A stretch of 64,000 nt of DNA from Ophiura sarsii (taxonomy: Eukaryota; Echinodermata; Ophiuroidea; Amphilepidida; Ophiuridae): NCBI GenBank assembly GCA_035610835.1, contig CM069455.1, forward strand, positions 52,618,639 to 52,682,638, written 5' to 3'. Positions 1 to 12,301 of the stretch are shown here, piece by piece. Every line of letters begins with the position of its first letter. The stretch's first letter is position 1. The position numbers and the translations under genes were made by a program. The notes beneath the pieces are model-generated. The model saw only the letters and a list, made by a program, of their open reading frames with translations, did no database searches and was not told where the DNA came from.

Positions 1-3000
1 AATATCAAAATTTGATAAATTAGCCCAAATACCATTATTTAGCTAAGTAATTCAATTTTTGTGGGTACATATGAGATCGATGATACAAAAAACTCAAGCC
101 GCAATCAATTTGGCGACATAAAAGTAATTTGCATAGAATTTTTTTTTTAAATTCTAGACTTGACTGACAAATATCAAAATTTGAAAAATTAGCCCAAATA
201 CCATTATTTGGTTAAGTAATTCAATGTTTGTGGGTACATATGAGATCGATGATACAAAAAACTCAAGCGGCAATCAATTTGGCGACAAAAAAGTCATTCG
301 CATAGAAATCATAACAAATTTTTTTTTAATTCTAGACTTGACCGACAAATATCAAAATTTGAAAAATGAGCCCAAATACCATTATTTGGTTAAATAATTC
401 AATTTTGTTTGGGTACGTATGAGATCGATGATACAAAAAAGTCAAGTCGCAATCAATTTGACGACAAAAAAAAGTTGTTCGCATAGAAATCATAACATTT
501 TTTTTAAATTCTAGGCTTGACCGACAAATATCAAAATTTGAAAAATTAGCCCAAATACCATTATTTGGTTTAAATAATTCCAATTTTTTTGTTGGTACGT
601 ATGGGATCGATGATGCAAAAAAGTCAAGCCGCAAACAATTTGGCGACAAAAAAAGTCATTCGCATAGAAATCATAATTATTTTTTTTAAATTCTAGGCTT
701 GACTGACAAATATCAAAATTTGAAAAATTAGCCCAAATACCATTATTTGGTTAATATTAAAGTAATTCAATTTTTTGGGGTACGTATGAGATTGATGATA
801 CAAAAAAGTCAAGCCGCAATCAATTTGACCACAAAAAAAGTAATTCGCATATAAATCATAACATCTTTTTTTTAAATTCTAGGCTTGACCGACAAATATC
901 AAAATTTGAAAAATTAGCCCAAATACCATTATTTAGTTAATTCAATTTTTGTGGGTACATATGAGATCGATGATACAAAAAACTCAAACCGCAATCAATT
1001 TGGCGACAAAAAAGTCATTCGCATAGAAATCATAACGATTTTTTAAAAAAAATTCTAGGCTTGACCAACAAATATCAAAATTTGAAAAATTAGCCCAAAT
1101 ACCATTATTTGGTTAAATAATTCAATTTTGTTTGGGTACGTATGAGATCGATGATACAAAAAAGTCAAGTCGCAATCAATTTGATGACAAAAAAAGTTGT
1201 TCGCACAGAAATCATAACAATATTTTTGTAAATTCCAAGCTTGACCGACAAATATCAAAATTTGAAAAAATAGCGAGATCGATGATACAAAAAACTCAAG
1301 CCGCAATCAATTTGGCGACATAAAAGTAATTTGCATAGAATTTTTTTTTTAAATTCTAGACTTGACTGACAAATATCAAAATTTGAAAAATTAGCCCAAA
1401 TACCATTATTTGGTTAAATAATTCAATTTTATATTTGGTACGTATGAGATCGATGATGCAAAAAAGTCAAGCCGCAATCAATTTGGCGACAAAAAAGTCA
1501 TTCGCATAGAAATCATAATTATTATTTTTTAAATTCTAGGCTTGACTGACAAATATCAAAATTTGACAAATTAGCCCAAATACCATTATTTGGTTATTAG
1601 AGTAATTCAATTTTTTGGGGTACGCATGAGATCGATGATACAAAAAAGTCAAGTCGCAATCAATTTGACGATAAAAAAGTTGTTCGCATAGAAATCATAA
1701 CATTTTTTTTTTTAAATTCCAGGCTTGACCGACAAATATCAAAATTTGACAAATTAGCCCAAATACCATTATTTGGTTAAATAATTCAAATTTATTTTTG
1801 GTACATATGAGATCGATGATGCAAAAAAGTCAAGCCGCAATCAATTTGACACACACAAAAAGTTGTTTGCATAGAAATCATAACAATTTTTTTAAATTCT
1901 AGGCTTGACCGACAAATATCAAAATTTGACAAATTAGCCCAAATACCATTATTTAGCTAAGTAATTCAATTTTTGTGGGTACATATGAGATCGATGATAC
2001 AAAAAACTCAAGCCGCAATCAATTTGGCGACATAAAAGTAATTTGCATAGAATTTTTTTTTTTAAATTCTAGACTTGACTGACAAATATCAAAATTTGAA
2101 AAATTAGCCCAAATACCATTATTTGGTTAAATAATTCAATTTTGTTTGGGTACGTATGAGATCGATGATACAAAAAAGTCAAGTCGCAATCAATTTGACG
2201 ACAAAAAAAGTTGTTCGCATAGAAATCATAACAATATTTTTTTTAAATTCCAAGCTTGACCGACAAATATCAAAATTTGGAAAAAATAGACCAAATACCA
2301 TTATTTGGTTAAATAATTCAATTTTATTTTTGGTACGTATGAGATCGATGATGCAAAAGTCAAGCCGCAATCAATTTGGCGACAAAAAAGTCATTCACAT
2401 AGAAATCATAATTTATTTATTTTTAAATTCTAGGCTTGACTGACAAATATCAAAATTTGAAAAATTAGCCCAAATACCATTATTTGGTTATTAAAGTAAT
2501 TCAATTATTTGGGGTACGCATGAGATCGATGATGCAAAAAAGTAAAGCCGCAATGAATTTGGCGACAAAAAATGTCATTCGCATAGAAATCATTTTTTTT
2601 TTTTTAATTCTAGGCTTGACTGACAAATATCAAAATTTGACAAATTCGCCCCAAATACCATTATTTGGTTAAATAATTCAATTTTGTTTGGGTACGTATG
2701 AGATCGATGATACAAAAAAGTCAAGTCGCAATCAATTTGACACAAAAAAAAAGTTGTTCGCATAGAAATCATAACAATTTTTTTTTAAATTCCAGGCTTG
2801 ACCGACAAATATCAAAATTTGATAAATTAGCCCAAATACCATTATTTGGTTAAATAATTCAATTTTATTTTTGGTACGTATGAGATCGATGATGCAAAAG
2901 TCAAGCCGCAATCAATTTGGCGACAAAAAAGTCATTCGCATAGAAATCATAATTTTTTTTTTTTAATTCTAGGCTTGACTTAATATCAAAATTTGAAAAA

Positions 3001-3570
3001 TTAGCCCAAATACCATTATTTGGTTATTAAAGTAATTTCAATTTTTTGGGGTACGTTTGAGATCGATGATACAAAAAAGTCAAGCCGGAATCAATTTGAC
3101 CACAAAAAAGTAATTCGCATAGAAATCATAACAATTTTTTTTTTAATTCTAGGCTTGACCGACAAATATCAAAATTTGAAAACAAATTAACCCAAATACC
3201 ATTATTTGGTTAAATAATTCAATTTTTTTGGTACATATGAGATCGATGATGCAAAAAAGTCAAGCCGCAATCAATTTGGCGACAAAAAAAAGTCATTCGC
3301 ATAGAAATCATAACGATTAATTTTTAAATTCTCGGCTTGACCGACAAATATCAACATTTGAAAAAATAACCCAAATACCATTATTTGGTTAAATAATTCA
3401 TTTTTTGGGGGTACATGAGATCGATGAAAAAGTCAAGCCGCAATCAATTTCATGACAAAAATGTCTTTCGTATAGAAATCATGAGCATTTAAAAAATAAA
3501 ATTAAGTAGGCCTGAGTCTGACCGACAAATGTCAAAATTTGGAAAATGAACGCAAATATCATTAATGTTT
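1..3570. repeat. Satellite array, unit about 180 bp, about 20 units
   Basis: Head-to-tail units recur at spacings of about 168 to 188 bp. Each holds an ATATCAAAATTTG start, a GCCCAAATACCATTATTTGG block, a GAGATCGATGAT block, and a poly-A and poly-T stretch. The array runs off the left edge. One unit near 1250-1370 has lost about 60 bp, including the ACCATTATT block. Units after about 3150 are increasingly diverged, as expected at an array edge. Short open frames on both strands here are by-products of the repeat. Unit length and local higher order would suit a centromeric or pericentromeric satellite, but nothing here proves that. Confidence 0.97.
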
Positions 3571-3988
3571 GGATAATTTATTTTTTTATTTTTAAAGAAC
3601 CGATCATTTCTATGTGCGAGTCGATAATATATTCAATTAAAAGGTATAGCCTATTATAATGCTAGGGATGTTCATATCATTGACTTCAGAGGGCGACATT
3701 TTTTTGAAAATTAGTTGACCAAAATATGTAGAAAACTCCATGTTTACCTAGATGAATACAGCGATGTAGTACGATGTGGCTAGAATGTATTCACTGATGT
3801 CTATATAACCCCGCACAAGCAGCAACTAAAAATCATGAAAGTAAACCGCTTTTTACCTAAAATGGTTTAACAATGTGCATGATTTGCCCATAGTTCTTTA
3901 CGAACTAACGATGTGGCCAAATTTGGCAATGATTTTGAATAGATTACATCCCCCAGTCTTCAATATTACCGTATGGTGTAATACTAGC
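3571..3988. other. Unassigned sequence next to satellite
   Basis: Single-copy-looking AT-rich sequence following the decaying satellite edge. No gene, RNA or element was recognised. Confidence 0.6.
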
Positions 3989-4282
3989 ATGTATTACAAT
4001 GGTATAACTAAAACCGCGGCGACAAGTTTTTTCTGTTTGTTATGTAAACATAACATAATTATGTAAATGTCCACGCTCTTTCCATGTACTAAGTAATGGG
4101 CCCAGCGTGATTCAGTGAAAAAGGCATCCAATTGTTACGTAAATATCAAACAATTGATTATCTATACAGCAAAGATTCGCCCTCATACATCAAGTATGGT
4201 GTGACGTAGCAAGTATTACAATGGTACAACTAAAACCGCGACAAGTCGGGGGACTCTGTTTGTTATGTAAACATCAAACAAA
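3989..4282. repeat. Direct repeat pair about 215 bp apart
   Basis: A block of about 65 bp at 3989-4056 is repeated at 4206-4282. Both contain TATTACAATGGTA, AACTAAAACCGCG and TGTTTGTTATGTAAACAT in the same order. It looks like an old local duplication. Confidence 0.8.
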
Positions 4283-4313
4283 AATAGCAACGCTCATACA
4301 TCCCCGGGAAAAA

Positions 4314-4518
4314 GGGGGGTGTACTCAGATTTGGTTTGGTCGGGGGTGTGCCGCTGGAGAATCAAATCCCCTACCCATTTCTAAGGGTGATTTTTGATAG
4401 ACCCATGTCTAAGGATTTTTCAGTTGAAAAGCCTACCCATGGCTAAGGATGTCTCATGAAAAACGACCCACTGGAGCGGCACCTCCCCGTATGCCTTACA
4501 TACGTGAGTACCACCCCC
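4314..4518. mobile_element. Foldback (inverted-repeat) element
   Basis: The left end GGGGGGTGTACTCA is answered by an inverted copy at 4505-4518. A second inverted pair lies just inside, around GTGCCGCT. Between them three short repeats of the type CCCAT..CTAAGG occur. This fits a small inverted-repeat element. No target duplication was identified. Confidence 0.55.
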
Positions 4519-5227
4519 GAGCATGCATCGTTGTATTTTACTAAGAAAAATATGCTTCTCAAGGCAAAAAAATAGTTTTACTCCTATGAGGCAGATTAAC
4601 CCCAACTTTGAACTCGTCCAAGTTATTTGCGATTTGTACATGCTCACAAAATCCGGAATCCATTGATGGATTAATAAAGACGAAATCGCAAACACAATTT
4701 TTTTCTGAGGCAATCTCTAGGGGTGGTACATAGCCTAGCGGTGAACAAAATTCACAAACTCAATTGCGCGTAGTGGCGTTTGGGATGGGGGGATTCATAT
4801 AGTTTTAGCTTCATGCTCTATTACGCTTGAACTCTTTCCGCCCACACACATGAGTAGTAAACCACGACAAAACAAAATTACGCCCCTTGATTGGAAAAAC
4901 GGTGATCCACGCTTGCGATCAGCGACGGAGCGCATGGAGTATATAAAACATTATGGTGATATACGGGGGGTACAATAACTAGAATCGCCGCCATTTTCTT
5001 TGATGTGACGATGTCGGAATAGAAAATAAATATCCCTATCGCGGGAACATTATCCCTCATAATTCTCCAAATAACCAGTCACTCGAACTCAGCCGAGGTA
5101 AATACTGTACCAATATCGTGTCCACAAATCTTAATAATTCAAGCTGTATTTTTCGAGATATTTCGCACACAAACTTCGATTTGAAAATCTTAGGATGCCG
5201 GTACCCGTCCTCCAAAGACTACTTCAG
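4519..5227. other. Unassigned sequence
   Basis: No gene or element was recognised. Short frames here have no recognisable motif. Confidence 0.55.
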
Positions 5228-5230
5228 CTT

Positions 5231-5292
5231 TAGTGTTGAGCGACCTTGGTCCGAAACACTTTTGTGTTGAGCCACCTTGGTCCGAAACACAC
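5231..5292. repeat. Tandem duplication, unit about 31 bp, two copies
   Basis: Two adjacent near-identical copies, each with GTGTTGAGC followed by CACCTTGGTCCGAAACAC (first copy GAC for CAC). Confidence 0.85.
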
Positions 5293-5538
5293 ATAGCTTC
5301 AAACAAAACACCTACTTAACCATCCCTGTCTCGATCATCTATGATTTAATTGGCTCAGTAATTTGAAGCTGATCAAACTGTAGGAACATTTATTCTTTTG
5401 ACTAGTTTCTTTCGGTCATAAGTTGATTTACAGCTTGTTGAATAGCTACTGATACATCAAGTTACTGATAAAATAATCAACACACACACAGAGTACTGAA
5501 TGTCATATATTAGGTAGGCGGCATCCTTTAACACTTCC

Positions 5539-5918
5539 TTAAAGGTATATTATGTGATCTTTCCAGGGACGCCCTCAACATCGAAAAAAAAATTGAAAGA
5601 AGATTTTCTTGCAGATTTACATTTCTGATCATAAATCATACATACATTCCAAGTTACAGGGCAATACGATTCTTAATTACTTCAAAATCATGATTTTAGA
5701 GTGAAAATAAACTGTCGGATAACTCCGACAGTTTATATTTTTACTCTAAATTCACTCTAAAACCATGATTTTGAGGTAATTAGGATATCGATCGTATCGC
5801 TCTGTAACTTGGAATGTATGTATGATTTATGATCAGAAATGTAAATCTGCAAGAAAATCTACTTTCTAAAAAAGATATGTAGCATTATTATTATACAGAT
5901 CACTTCTGTAGGTTAAAG
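5539..5918. mobile_element. Foldback MITE with TTAA end (family 6)
   Basis: Two arms of about 125-145 bp (5596-5722 and 5723-5867) are inverted copies of each other. They meet at a tight hairpin at 5708-5736 (AAACTGTCGGA and its complement). The left end reads TTAAAGGTATATTATGTG. The outer right end near 5918 is less well conserved. A left-arm relative lies at 41618-41800, so this is a dispersed family. The whole element could fold into one long hairpin. No coding capacity. Confidence 0.88.
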
Positions 5919-6006
5919 TTTTTAAAAGTACCGCGTAAAGACAAAATCGGCTTTAGAAAAAAACCAATCACATGTATGGCTTCGCCATATTGATAAATTA
6001 AAAGCT

Positions 6007-6231
6007 ATGACGAAAGACTTACGAGCTGTCCGCGTCTTTGTTTCATGTATTGATGTTACTGATTTATGCATTGAATTCTTGAGTGATACCGTCCAGCGAC
6101 CAGTTGCTGATGAGGTGGTTTTAGTTACGATGACATCACAATATTGGGTATTGGCTATCCCATCAGCACTTTCGACACAGACAACGGGGCGCGAATTTCA
6201 AATAATCACAGGTTGGGGATGTGCAGGTTAA
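6007..6231 (+). other. Unrecognised 74-codon open frame
   Basis: An open frame of 74 codons, less AT-rich than its surroundings, preceded by AT-rich sequence. The protein resembles no family I know and shows no motif, signal peptide or membrane segment. It could be a chance frame, an exon or an element remnant. It is listed only because the flanks hold nothing else. Confidence 0.12.
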
Positions 6232-6242
6232 ATTTGTTTAAT

Positions 6243-6345
6243 TCTCATGTCACACATAATCAGACCAATTTGCCATGTCACTCATAATCGGACCAAATTG
6301 CCACATCACTCATAATCAGACGAACTTGCCACACATAATTATGAT
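6243..6345. repeat. Short tandem repeat, about 32-35 bp, three copies
   Basis: Three copies of a unit containing CATAATC.GAC.AA.TTGCCA, followed by fragments of the same motif. Confidence 0.8.
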
Positions 6346-6876
6346 CTGCTTATTGATCATCTTGAAATGATGCCACACATAATTGTTTGGTAGATTCCCA
6401 TGTCTGTGCATGAAAATTCACCAAGAAAATGTCTGTTAATTAATTAACAAAACCAGCCATAGCCAGTGAGATTTAGTGCCACCTTTTTTTCTGTATAAGA
6501 ACTGGTAAATGGCACAATTTGTTATCGTTGCATTGTCTCAAGGCCAACAAATTTGGTATCAAAATGTGCCTAACAATTGGGTGCATCTTTCTAGCTGAAA
6601 ATCATTTATATCCATCAAATATTTTTGGATATATTTTAGTTTATACAACACCTAAGAAAATCATTGTTATTTCATTGGAGGATTGTAGGTCACGTGTGAT
6701 TAAATATCCGCTCCATTGCACGATTTGCCGTGCATCGACCCCTACGATACATTGCACGGTAAGACGCTCGGCGGCCGTAACGCGATTAGGCCTACACGTA
6801 AGCCCACGACTATAAATAAATTTCTAAATAATATTGTTTCAAATGACAATAATTTTCTTACATGTTGTATAAAACA
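6346..6876. other. Unassigned sequence with small imperfect hairpin
   Basis: No gene seen. Around 6717-6765 the strings TGCCGTGCA and TTGCACGGTA form an imperfect inverted pair. Confidence 0.5.
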
Positions 6877-7035
6877 AATAATGAATGTTTTTTCATTCTA
6901 TCAATAGAAAGAATATTTTCATTCTGTGAACGATCCAATGTTCCATTCAACTCGTCTCCGCCTCGTTGAATGGAACATTGCATCTTTAACCTCATGAAAA
7001 TATTCTTACCATTGCACTCATAAACATTCATTATT
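6877..7035. mobile_element. Long palindrome, probable foldback element
   Basis: Arms of about 75 bp are inverted copies. AATAATGAATGTTT pairs with the block ending at 7035, AGAATATTTTCAT pairs further in, and CAATGTTCCATTCAAC pairs near the centre. The loop is a short GC-rich stretch. The string CGCCTCGTTGAATG recurs inverted near 9818-9832, so the sequence may be dispersed. Confidence 0.75.
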
Positions 7036-7339
7036 CGTATAAGATGCTAGGGGGGGACCTTATATATTTTGTTGGGTGTATTTTCATACCATATAATGCA
7101 TGGTTTAATGAATAGAACGGTATTCCTTTAAGTAGCATAATAAAACTAAAGATAAAAATATTTGTTTTTTTTCATTGAAAACATTGATATGTTAGACATT
7201 GACCCGTGTGGATTAAATATAGATTTATAGAATCGCCCTATACTATAATTTATCATGATTTAAGGTGTCCGTGAAGAATCACCATCATCCTTCGGCTGCA
7301 CAACAAGCAGCCACAAGTTTTCTCCATGCACGGCTGTCT
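7036..7339. other. Unassigned AT-rich sequence
   Basis: Nothing recognised. Confidence 0.5.
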
Positions 7340-7530
7340 TTAACACTTTCCACACTGTTCTTGGTTTTACCATTACAAAACACATTTATCAGAAACAAGG
7401 ATTACTGAACCAATATACTAGGCATTGTGTACTTATTTCAATGCATTTCTCATAGTGATTCCAAATATGGTAATGAAATTCAATAATTTTGACATTTTTG
7501 AAACATTTTGTGAAATTTTAGAATTCAGTT
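7340..7530. mobile_element. TTAA MITE, family 2, right end lost
   Basis: Starts TTTAACACTTTCCAC and aligns along its length with copies at 42651, 55082 and, inverted, 23218. Shared blocks include TGATTCCAAATATGGT and TCAATAATTTTGACATTTTT. The right terminal repeat is not recognisable, so this copy is eroded. Confidence 0.8.
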
Positions 7531-10500
7531 TCCATGGCCCGTCCATTGAAACCAAACATTATCACCTCTGGAAAAATGGTAGGTTCCGTTGCTAATGTTA
7601 TTGTGTTGTTTGGGGGCATTACGGTAAGGACCAATGAAATTGGGGGTCAAGATAGATTGTAGACCAATCAGAGGCTTTATGGGTTAGGCCGCCATGTTTG
7701 GTTTGGCGTAAATTTCATTCTCTGTCAAGATAGCATTGAGAAAGGAGCAGTCAAATTTTTATGCGGATATTCTTTGCCGTATTCAATCGAAGCTTCGATA
7801 TAATTCAGCTGGGCGAGCGAACGGTTCGCCAGGTAATAGATACAAGATTACCAAACGATAATGCATGGAAAATACATGAAATAGTACAACTCATTCTAAT
7901 GCATAGAAAATAGTACACATTTGTCACATTGTTTACAACGAACTGTTAACTCGGCGTCGCGTCGGAAAGGTTGTAAATTTGTCCCGAATTGTAGCAGAAT
8001 TTGGCAAATGGCGACTGGTGGAGTGTTATCAGCAAGTTCTTTACCGTGTGAGTTAGCATCGACTGTGATTGCGGGTTTGAAGCAGCATTCTACTAATTAC
8101 TCCTGGCAATACTGGAGGTAAGAAGCCTAGAAGGGTATTTAATGTACAACCTCAAATATCAGTGTCATTTACAGCTAGTAGTAGCTATGAATCATAGCTC
8201 TCTGTCTGAAATGAAACATCCGAGTCTGCGTCGGAAAATGTTGTGGATATTTGCAATTTGTCTGAGCAAAATTGTCAACGTTTGCTTCAGATATCATATT
8301 ATTTATGGTACGAATCTGTAGCTTGGTTAAATATTTCATCATATTTCAATTCCCAAGAAGACATACTGTCTGGTATGGGGACTTGGCCTATAATTACCGC
8401 TCATTAAAAGAATAACTATACAGGCTTGTTTTTGTAGCTAGGTTACCCAAACGTGCTGGTTGGGTCGCTCACATTTTATGAGTTTTGTGGGGTTTACTTA
8501 CCGGTTCCGCCAGGTTGTATGGGATCATCAGTTGGTTGGTATGAATGTTCAATTCTGTATATTAATAATATATGGTTCGGGAAGAAACATCATTCGCCCG
8601 AAGTGTAAATCCTCATCGGAGACGATAATCGCATTATAACACTCAAAAGGAATTTTGCATTCTTCATAATTGAAGGGAATGTTGCAGTGTAATGATGATT
8701 TTCTTTTTCTCTTTTGTCTTATGATAAAATACGTCTTTGCAAGTACAACGGCATCAAGCAGCTTGAAATTGCCAGTGACAACGTAAACATCGGAAACTTC
8801 CGCTAAGGCTCTGAGGAGGGCTATACTTTACGGGGCGACTACTCCAGGGCATGAACGGGTACAATTCGCCGATATTATCTTCAACAGTAAAAGCCAGTTT
8901 CCTGGAGGCGCTCAAGTGGTGGCAACTTTACATTTGGTGAGCAAGTTATAATTTTCCACTTGTATAACAGTTTCACTTGTTTCCTCCATAACCGATCGTA
9001 ATCGATCACAGCACTAACTTTGGGTACCATTATCTTAGAGGTTGGTAGTTCCTTTACACACTATATTCCAGGGTGTTAATACTGATGGGTTATTGTTGTT
9101 TTGGTCCAATAGGTACATTATTACACATTGATACTTCGGACGAGTGCGCTATTCATGACCGGTTACTACGTAATCTGTCAATTCCTTGTTGATAATCATG
9201 TCTAGTAATCGCCTGGATTTATACTTGGGGGGTTTAAGGTAATATTGTTACACAATATCAATAGGTGTTACAATGGTGCTTGTTGCGGTCCGGGGTTGCG
9301 GTCACAGATTTAATAAACGATTTGTGTTGGCTAGCATATTGATTTTGAAGTGAAGGGATAAGCGCCCATTCATACCATTCATGCGCAGTGATCCAGGTCT
9401 GATACTGCATAATTGCTTTTCACTATCGAAGTGATTATGTTATGTAACTCCCTGGTAAATGGGTCACGCACCTTTATTAATGCTAGCACATCCATTGGTT
9501 TTGTGTAGCGATCTTTTCAATCAGTGTTCAGGATTTGAAAGCGTGATCCAATTGATATGGTAATAATTGGTTTACATTAGTCCTCTAATCCTAAATGTCA
9601 TAGTCTTTAACGGAGAGGTAATCCGTTGTCGGTTTGTGCGCACACCTGTATGAATAAAATGTTCCGGAACCTGGGTTATTATAATTATAGGTTTTGACAG
9701 TATATGGCAGCAACTATACCCTCCGCTCGCATGATACTTTCATATAATTGATATGGGTTATCGATGGAGGGGTTTATCGGCTAGTGAAATTTAAATATAT
9801 ATAACTTATATACACGCATTCAACGAGGCGAGTGAGAATGGTTGATACTGACAATAATAAGGAACCATGATTAAAGGCTCTATCACATTGCCGATCGTTA
9901 ACATTATTGTTTTCTTTAAATCCTATTAGAGATCATCCTTAGCTGAGCGTATGCGATAATGCCACATTGGTATAGCATAATGCCACATTGGTATAGCCAT
10001 GGATTAAGTAAGCATGTCTGTTGCCGGGAGTTTTTGAACAGGTGCACGTATCAATAATATTGAATTTGGATACATTAAATGATAAAGTGATAGGTTTCAT
10101 GAGGTTGGCTCATATCGGTTCAATAATGTACCATATTAAATCACAGGATCACAACAAACATGGCTTATAAAATTTGATTGTCTTTGAGGCATTTTTATCA
10201 TGAAGGGGCAGTGTGGCAATCATATGGCAAAGTTAATTAGATGTTTGGTCAAGTTAGCCTTCAATTGCGAGCAATGTAATTACCGGAGGTTAGCGGAATA
10301 TTAAACATTATTGTTTAATGCATCAGATTTAATTTGTCACTACAGGATCGATATTGGGTTGTTAACATCCGTGGATTGATGTAACCTTTGGGGTTTGTGA
10401 ACAAGGTGCATGTTCGTATCATTACTTGCGAATTTAATCGGCTGTCAATGAATGTGACGTTTCAATTATGAATGTTACAATGTTAATTCATGACCGGGCG

Positions 10501-11263
10501 AATACGACGCATGGCCTTCGTTTGGTTGATCTTGATCGATACCACATAGCTTATAGAGATACTCACTGGTCCATCCTTATCCTGATATTCGAGGGTTGAT
10601 TTATATTGGTATTTCTGATCTCTATCTTCAACACTTAGTATTTTGGTTGAAATGTTGTTGCAGTGAGTCTATGCTTGTACGTGTTGGGCCCGACCATGTG
10701 TTTGATTACGCTCATAAATGTTCGGGCGGCTCTTTATTCAGTATTGGTGGGTTCGGGTCAGGACCAATTGTTTGCGCAGTTCGAAGTGTCCTATATCCTA
10801 ATTATTATTATCCTGATTGGAGTTCGATTTGGATTGGGTTATTGATGGTGAATAGCTTTTTCCGATACATACAATCATGTATGCATCTATCGATACTAGC
10901 ACTTATCAAACTGCTTTGTACATTTCACGGACATAAATTATGCTAATGAGCTCATTAAATGACGTCACTCTCATCATCGATATTTTCGTAACGCCAAAAT
11001 TGTAGGGTTGAAATTCTAGGTCGAGTAAAATGATGTGCTTATTTGTTGTCTGTGAGCTTTTGTGATTTTTTCCCGTATTGGAGTATTTTTTATTGAAAAT
11101 AGACAGTTCAAATTAAACGTTGGTTCCAAGTTCAACTGACAGCACATGTATTGAAGTCGACAGCAACTGCAATATGCAGGCAACATTTGAGAAAAACGAT
11201 GCCCGACTTTGCAAGAAAGTGTACGGGTGAACATGACAAACCAAAACAGTCTAGTAAGTAACC
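7531..11263. other. Unassigned complex sequence, possible old gene or element remnant
   Basis: This stretch is less repetitive than the rest of the window. Consensus-like splice donors follow GCCAG at 7832 and CTGGAG at 8117. The second ends a 66-codon open frame from 7921 whose protein I do not recognise. A 21-22 bp tandem duplication containing ATGCCACATTGGTATAGC lies at 9955-9997. Near 10345 a phrase similar to the 122-bp repeat at 13494 occurs. No domain, polyadenylation signal or second coherent exon could be joined. Confidence 0.35.
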
Positions 11264-11284
11264 GCCTCCGTGGCGCAATTGGTA

Positions 11285-11320
<36 letters not shown>

Positions 11321-11337
11321 GAGGCCAGCCAGGGGCG
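11264..11337 (+). tRNA. tRNA-Asn(GTT)-like gene, possibly degenerate
   Basis: 74 nt, the usual length of animal tRNA-Asn, with arms of normal size. The anticodon stem-loop is intact and reads GTT. An A-box-like D arm and a B box (GGTTCGAGG) are present. Two mispairs are visible: one in the acceptor stem and one G-G in the T stem. The genomic 3' end is not followed by a clear T run. The mispairs favour a pseudogene or the head of a tRNA-derived SINE, but a working gene is not excluded. Translations of the opposite strand are artefacts. Confidence 0.75.
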
Positions 11338-12301
11338 TTGGTTCAATTTTCATTATGAGAGCCATTTAATTGTAATTATGGTTTTGATTATAAGTTTGGT
11401 GTGAATGGGGAAAACCGACCAGTGGGGGCAACTGTTACAATGGTAGTGGAGGGATTAATGTATTTATCTTCTGCCAGTTGCAGCCAAGACTGGATACCTA
11501 AAGTCAGACCAACACACGTGTTAAGTGTTTACTCGCTCAGGTTGGCGGGGGCCAGTGTCAACAGTCAAATTCTCGCATACTTTGAATAAAAATTCCTTTA
11601 AAAAAGGAATGGGCGCTCAAGTGAACATGCTTCATTTGATTATTTACAATATATTAAATAATAAATCTAGATAAGACTTCTTGATTAATTACAAATTATA
11701 TTAAATATAATAATTTGGTCCTGAAGAAGTCAGGCTAATCCTAGGGTAAAACTAATTGGTCTAAGCCCAGAGCACGTTAGTTTACAAAGCTAAGTGGAAG
11801 CGGCCACAGCAACCGCCATGGCGGGCATGTTTACGTCTGACGAGGAAATGAAGATGGGGATCTTCAATTTTTTGTTATAATTTGTTAAGGCTTTTTCTTT
11901 GACTAGTTAATAGCTTCCAGGTCCTATAATTTCAGGTAATTCACCTTTAAATGGATTCGGTAGTTTCTGGTGTCTTATCAAAATACAGTTGGTCAGGGCA
12001 GCCAGGTTAATATAGGTGCAGAATTCGGCAGTATTGTACCATAATGCAGCTAGCCACTCATGCAAGGGTCAAAGTAAATTTGTATTTCAGATAGGTATCT
12101 GAGAAAGGTCTGGGTATTAATATAGTTGGTCTAAGGAAGGACAAAGTTCGATGGAGGCTCATGCATACTCGTTATATTTTGTACATTGTTATTTGTCGAA
12201 CTTTTTACTTGGGCTTGCCCAAATCTTGTTTTTGTTCTCATAATAATCCATACAGGAACGTATTGGATCATTGGTGGTAGCTATACGCAGATAATCCATA
12301 G
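11338..12301. other. Unassigned sequence
   Basis: No gene recognised. A 12-bp palindrome CCGCCATGGCGG at 11814-11825 contains an ATG in strong translation-start context, but the frame closes after 20 codons. Confidence 0.45.

Noticed and set aside
332..2772. Open frames of 60 to 105 codons on both strands in the left satellite
   Set aside because: They repeat with the 180-bp unit and occur on both strands. They are a by-product of satellite sequence.
8850..8935. Possible DIRS/tyrosine-recombinase retroelement remnant around 7.9-8.9 kb
   Set aside because: A short tryptophan-pair phrase and one frame gave a faint impression, but there is no recombinase triad, RNase H motif or terminal repeat.
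11132..11365. Minus-strand frame across the tRNA-Asn-like gene
   Set aside because: The peptide is the usual translation of a tRNA on its opposite strand, not a gene.
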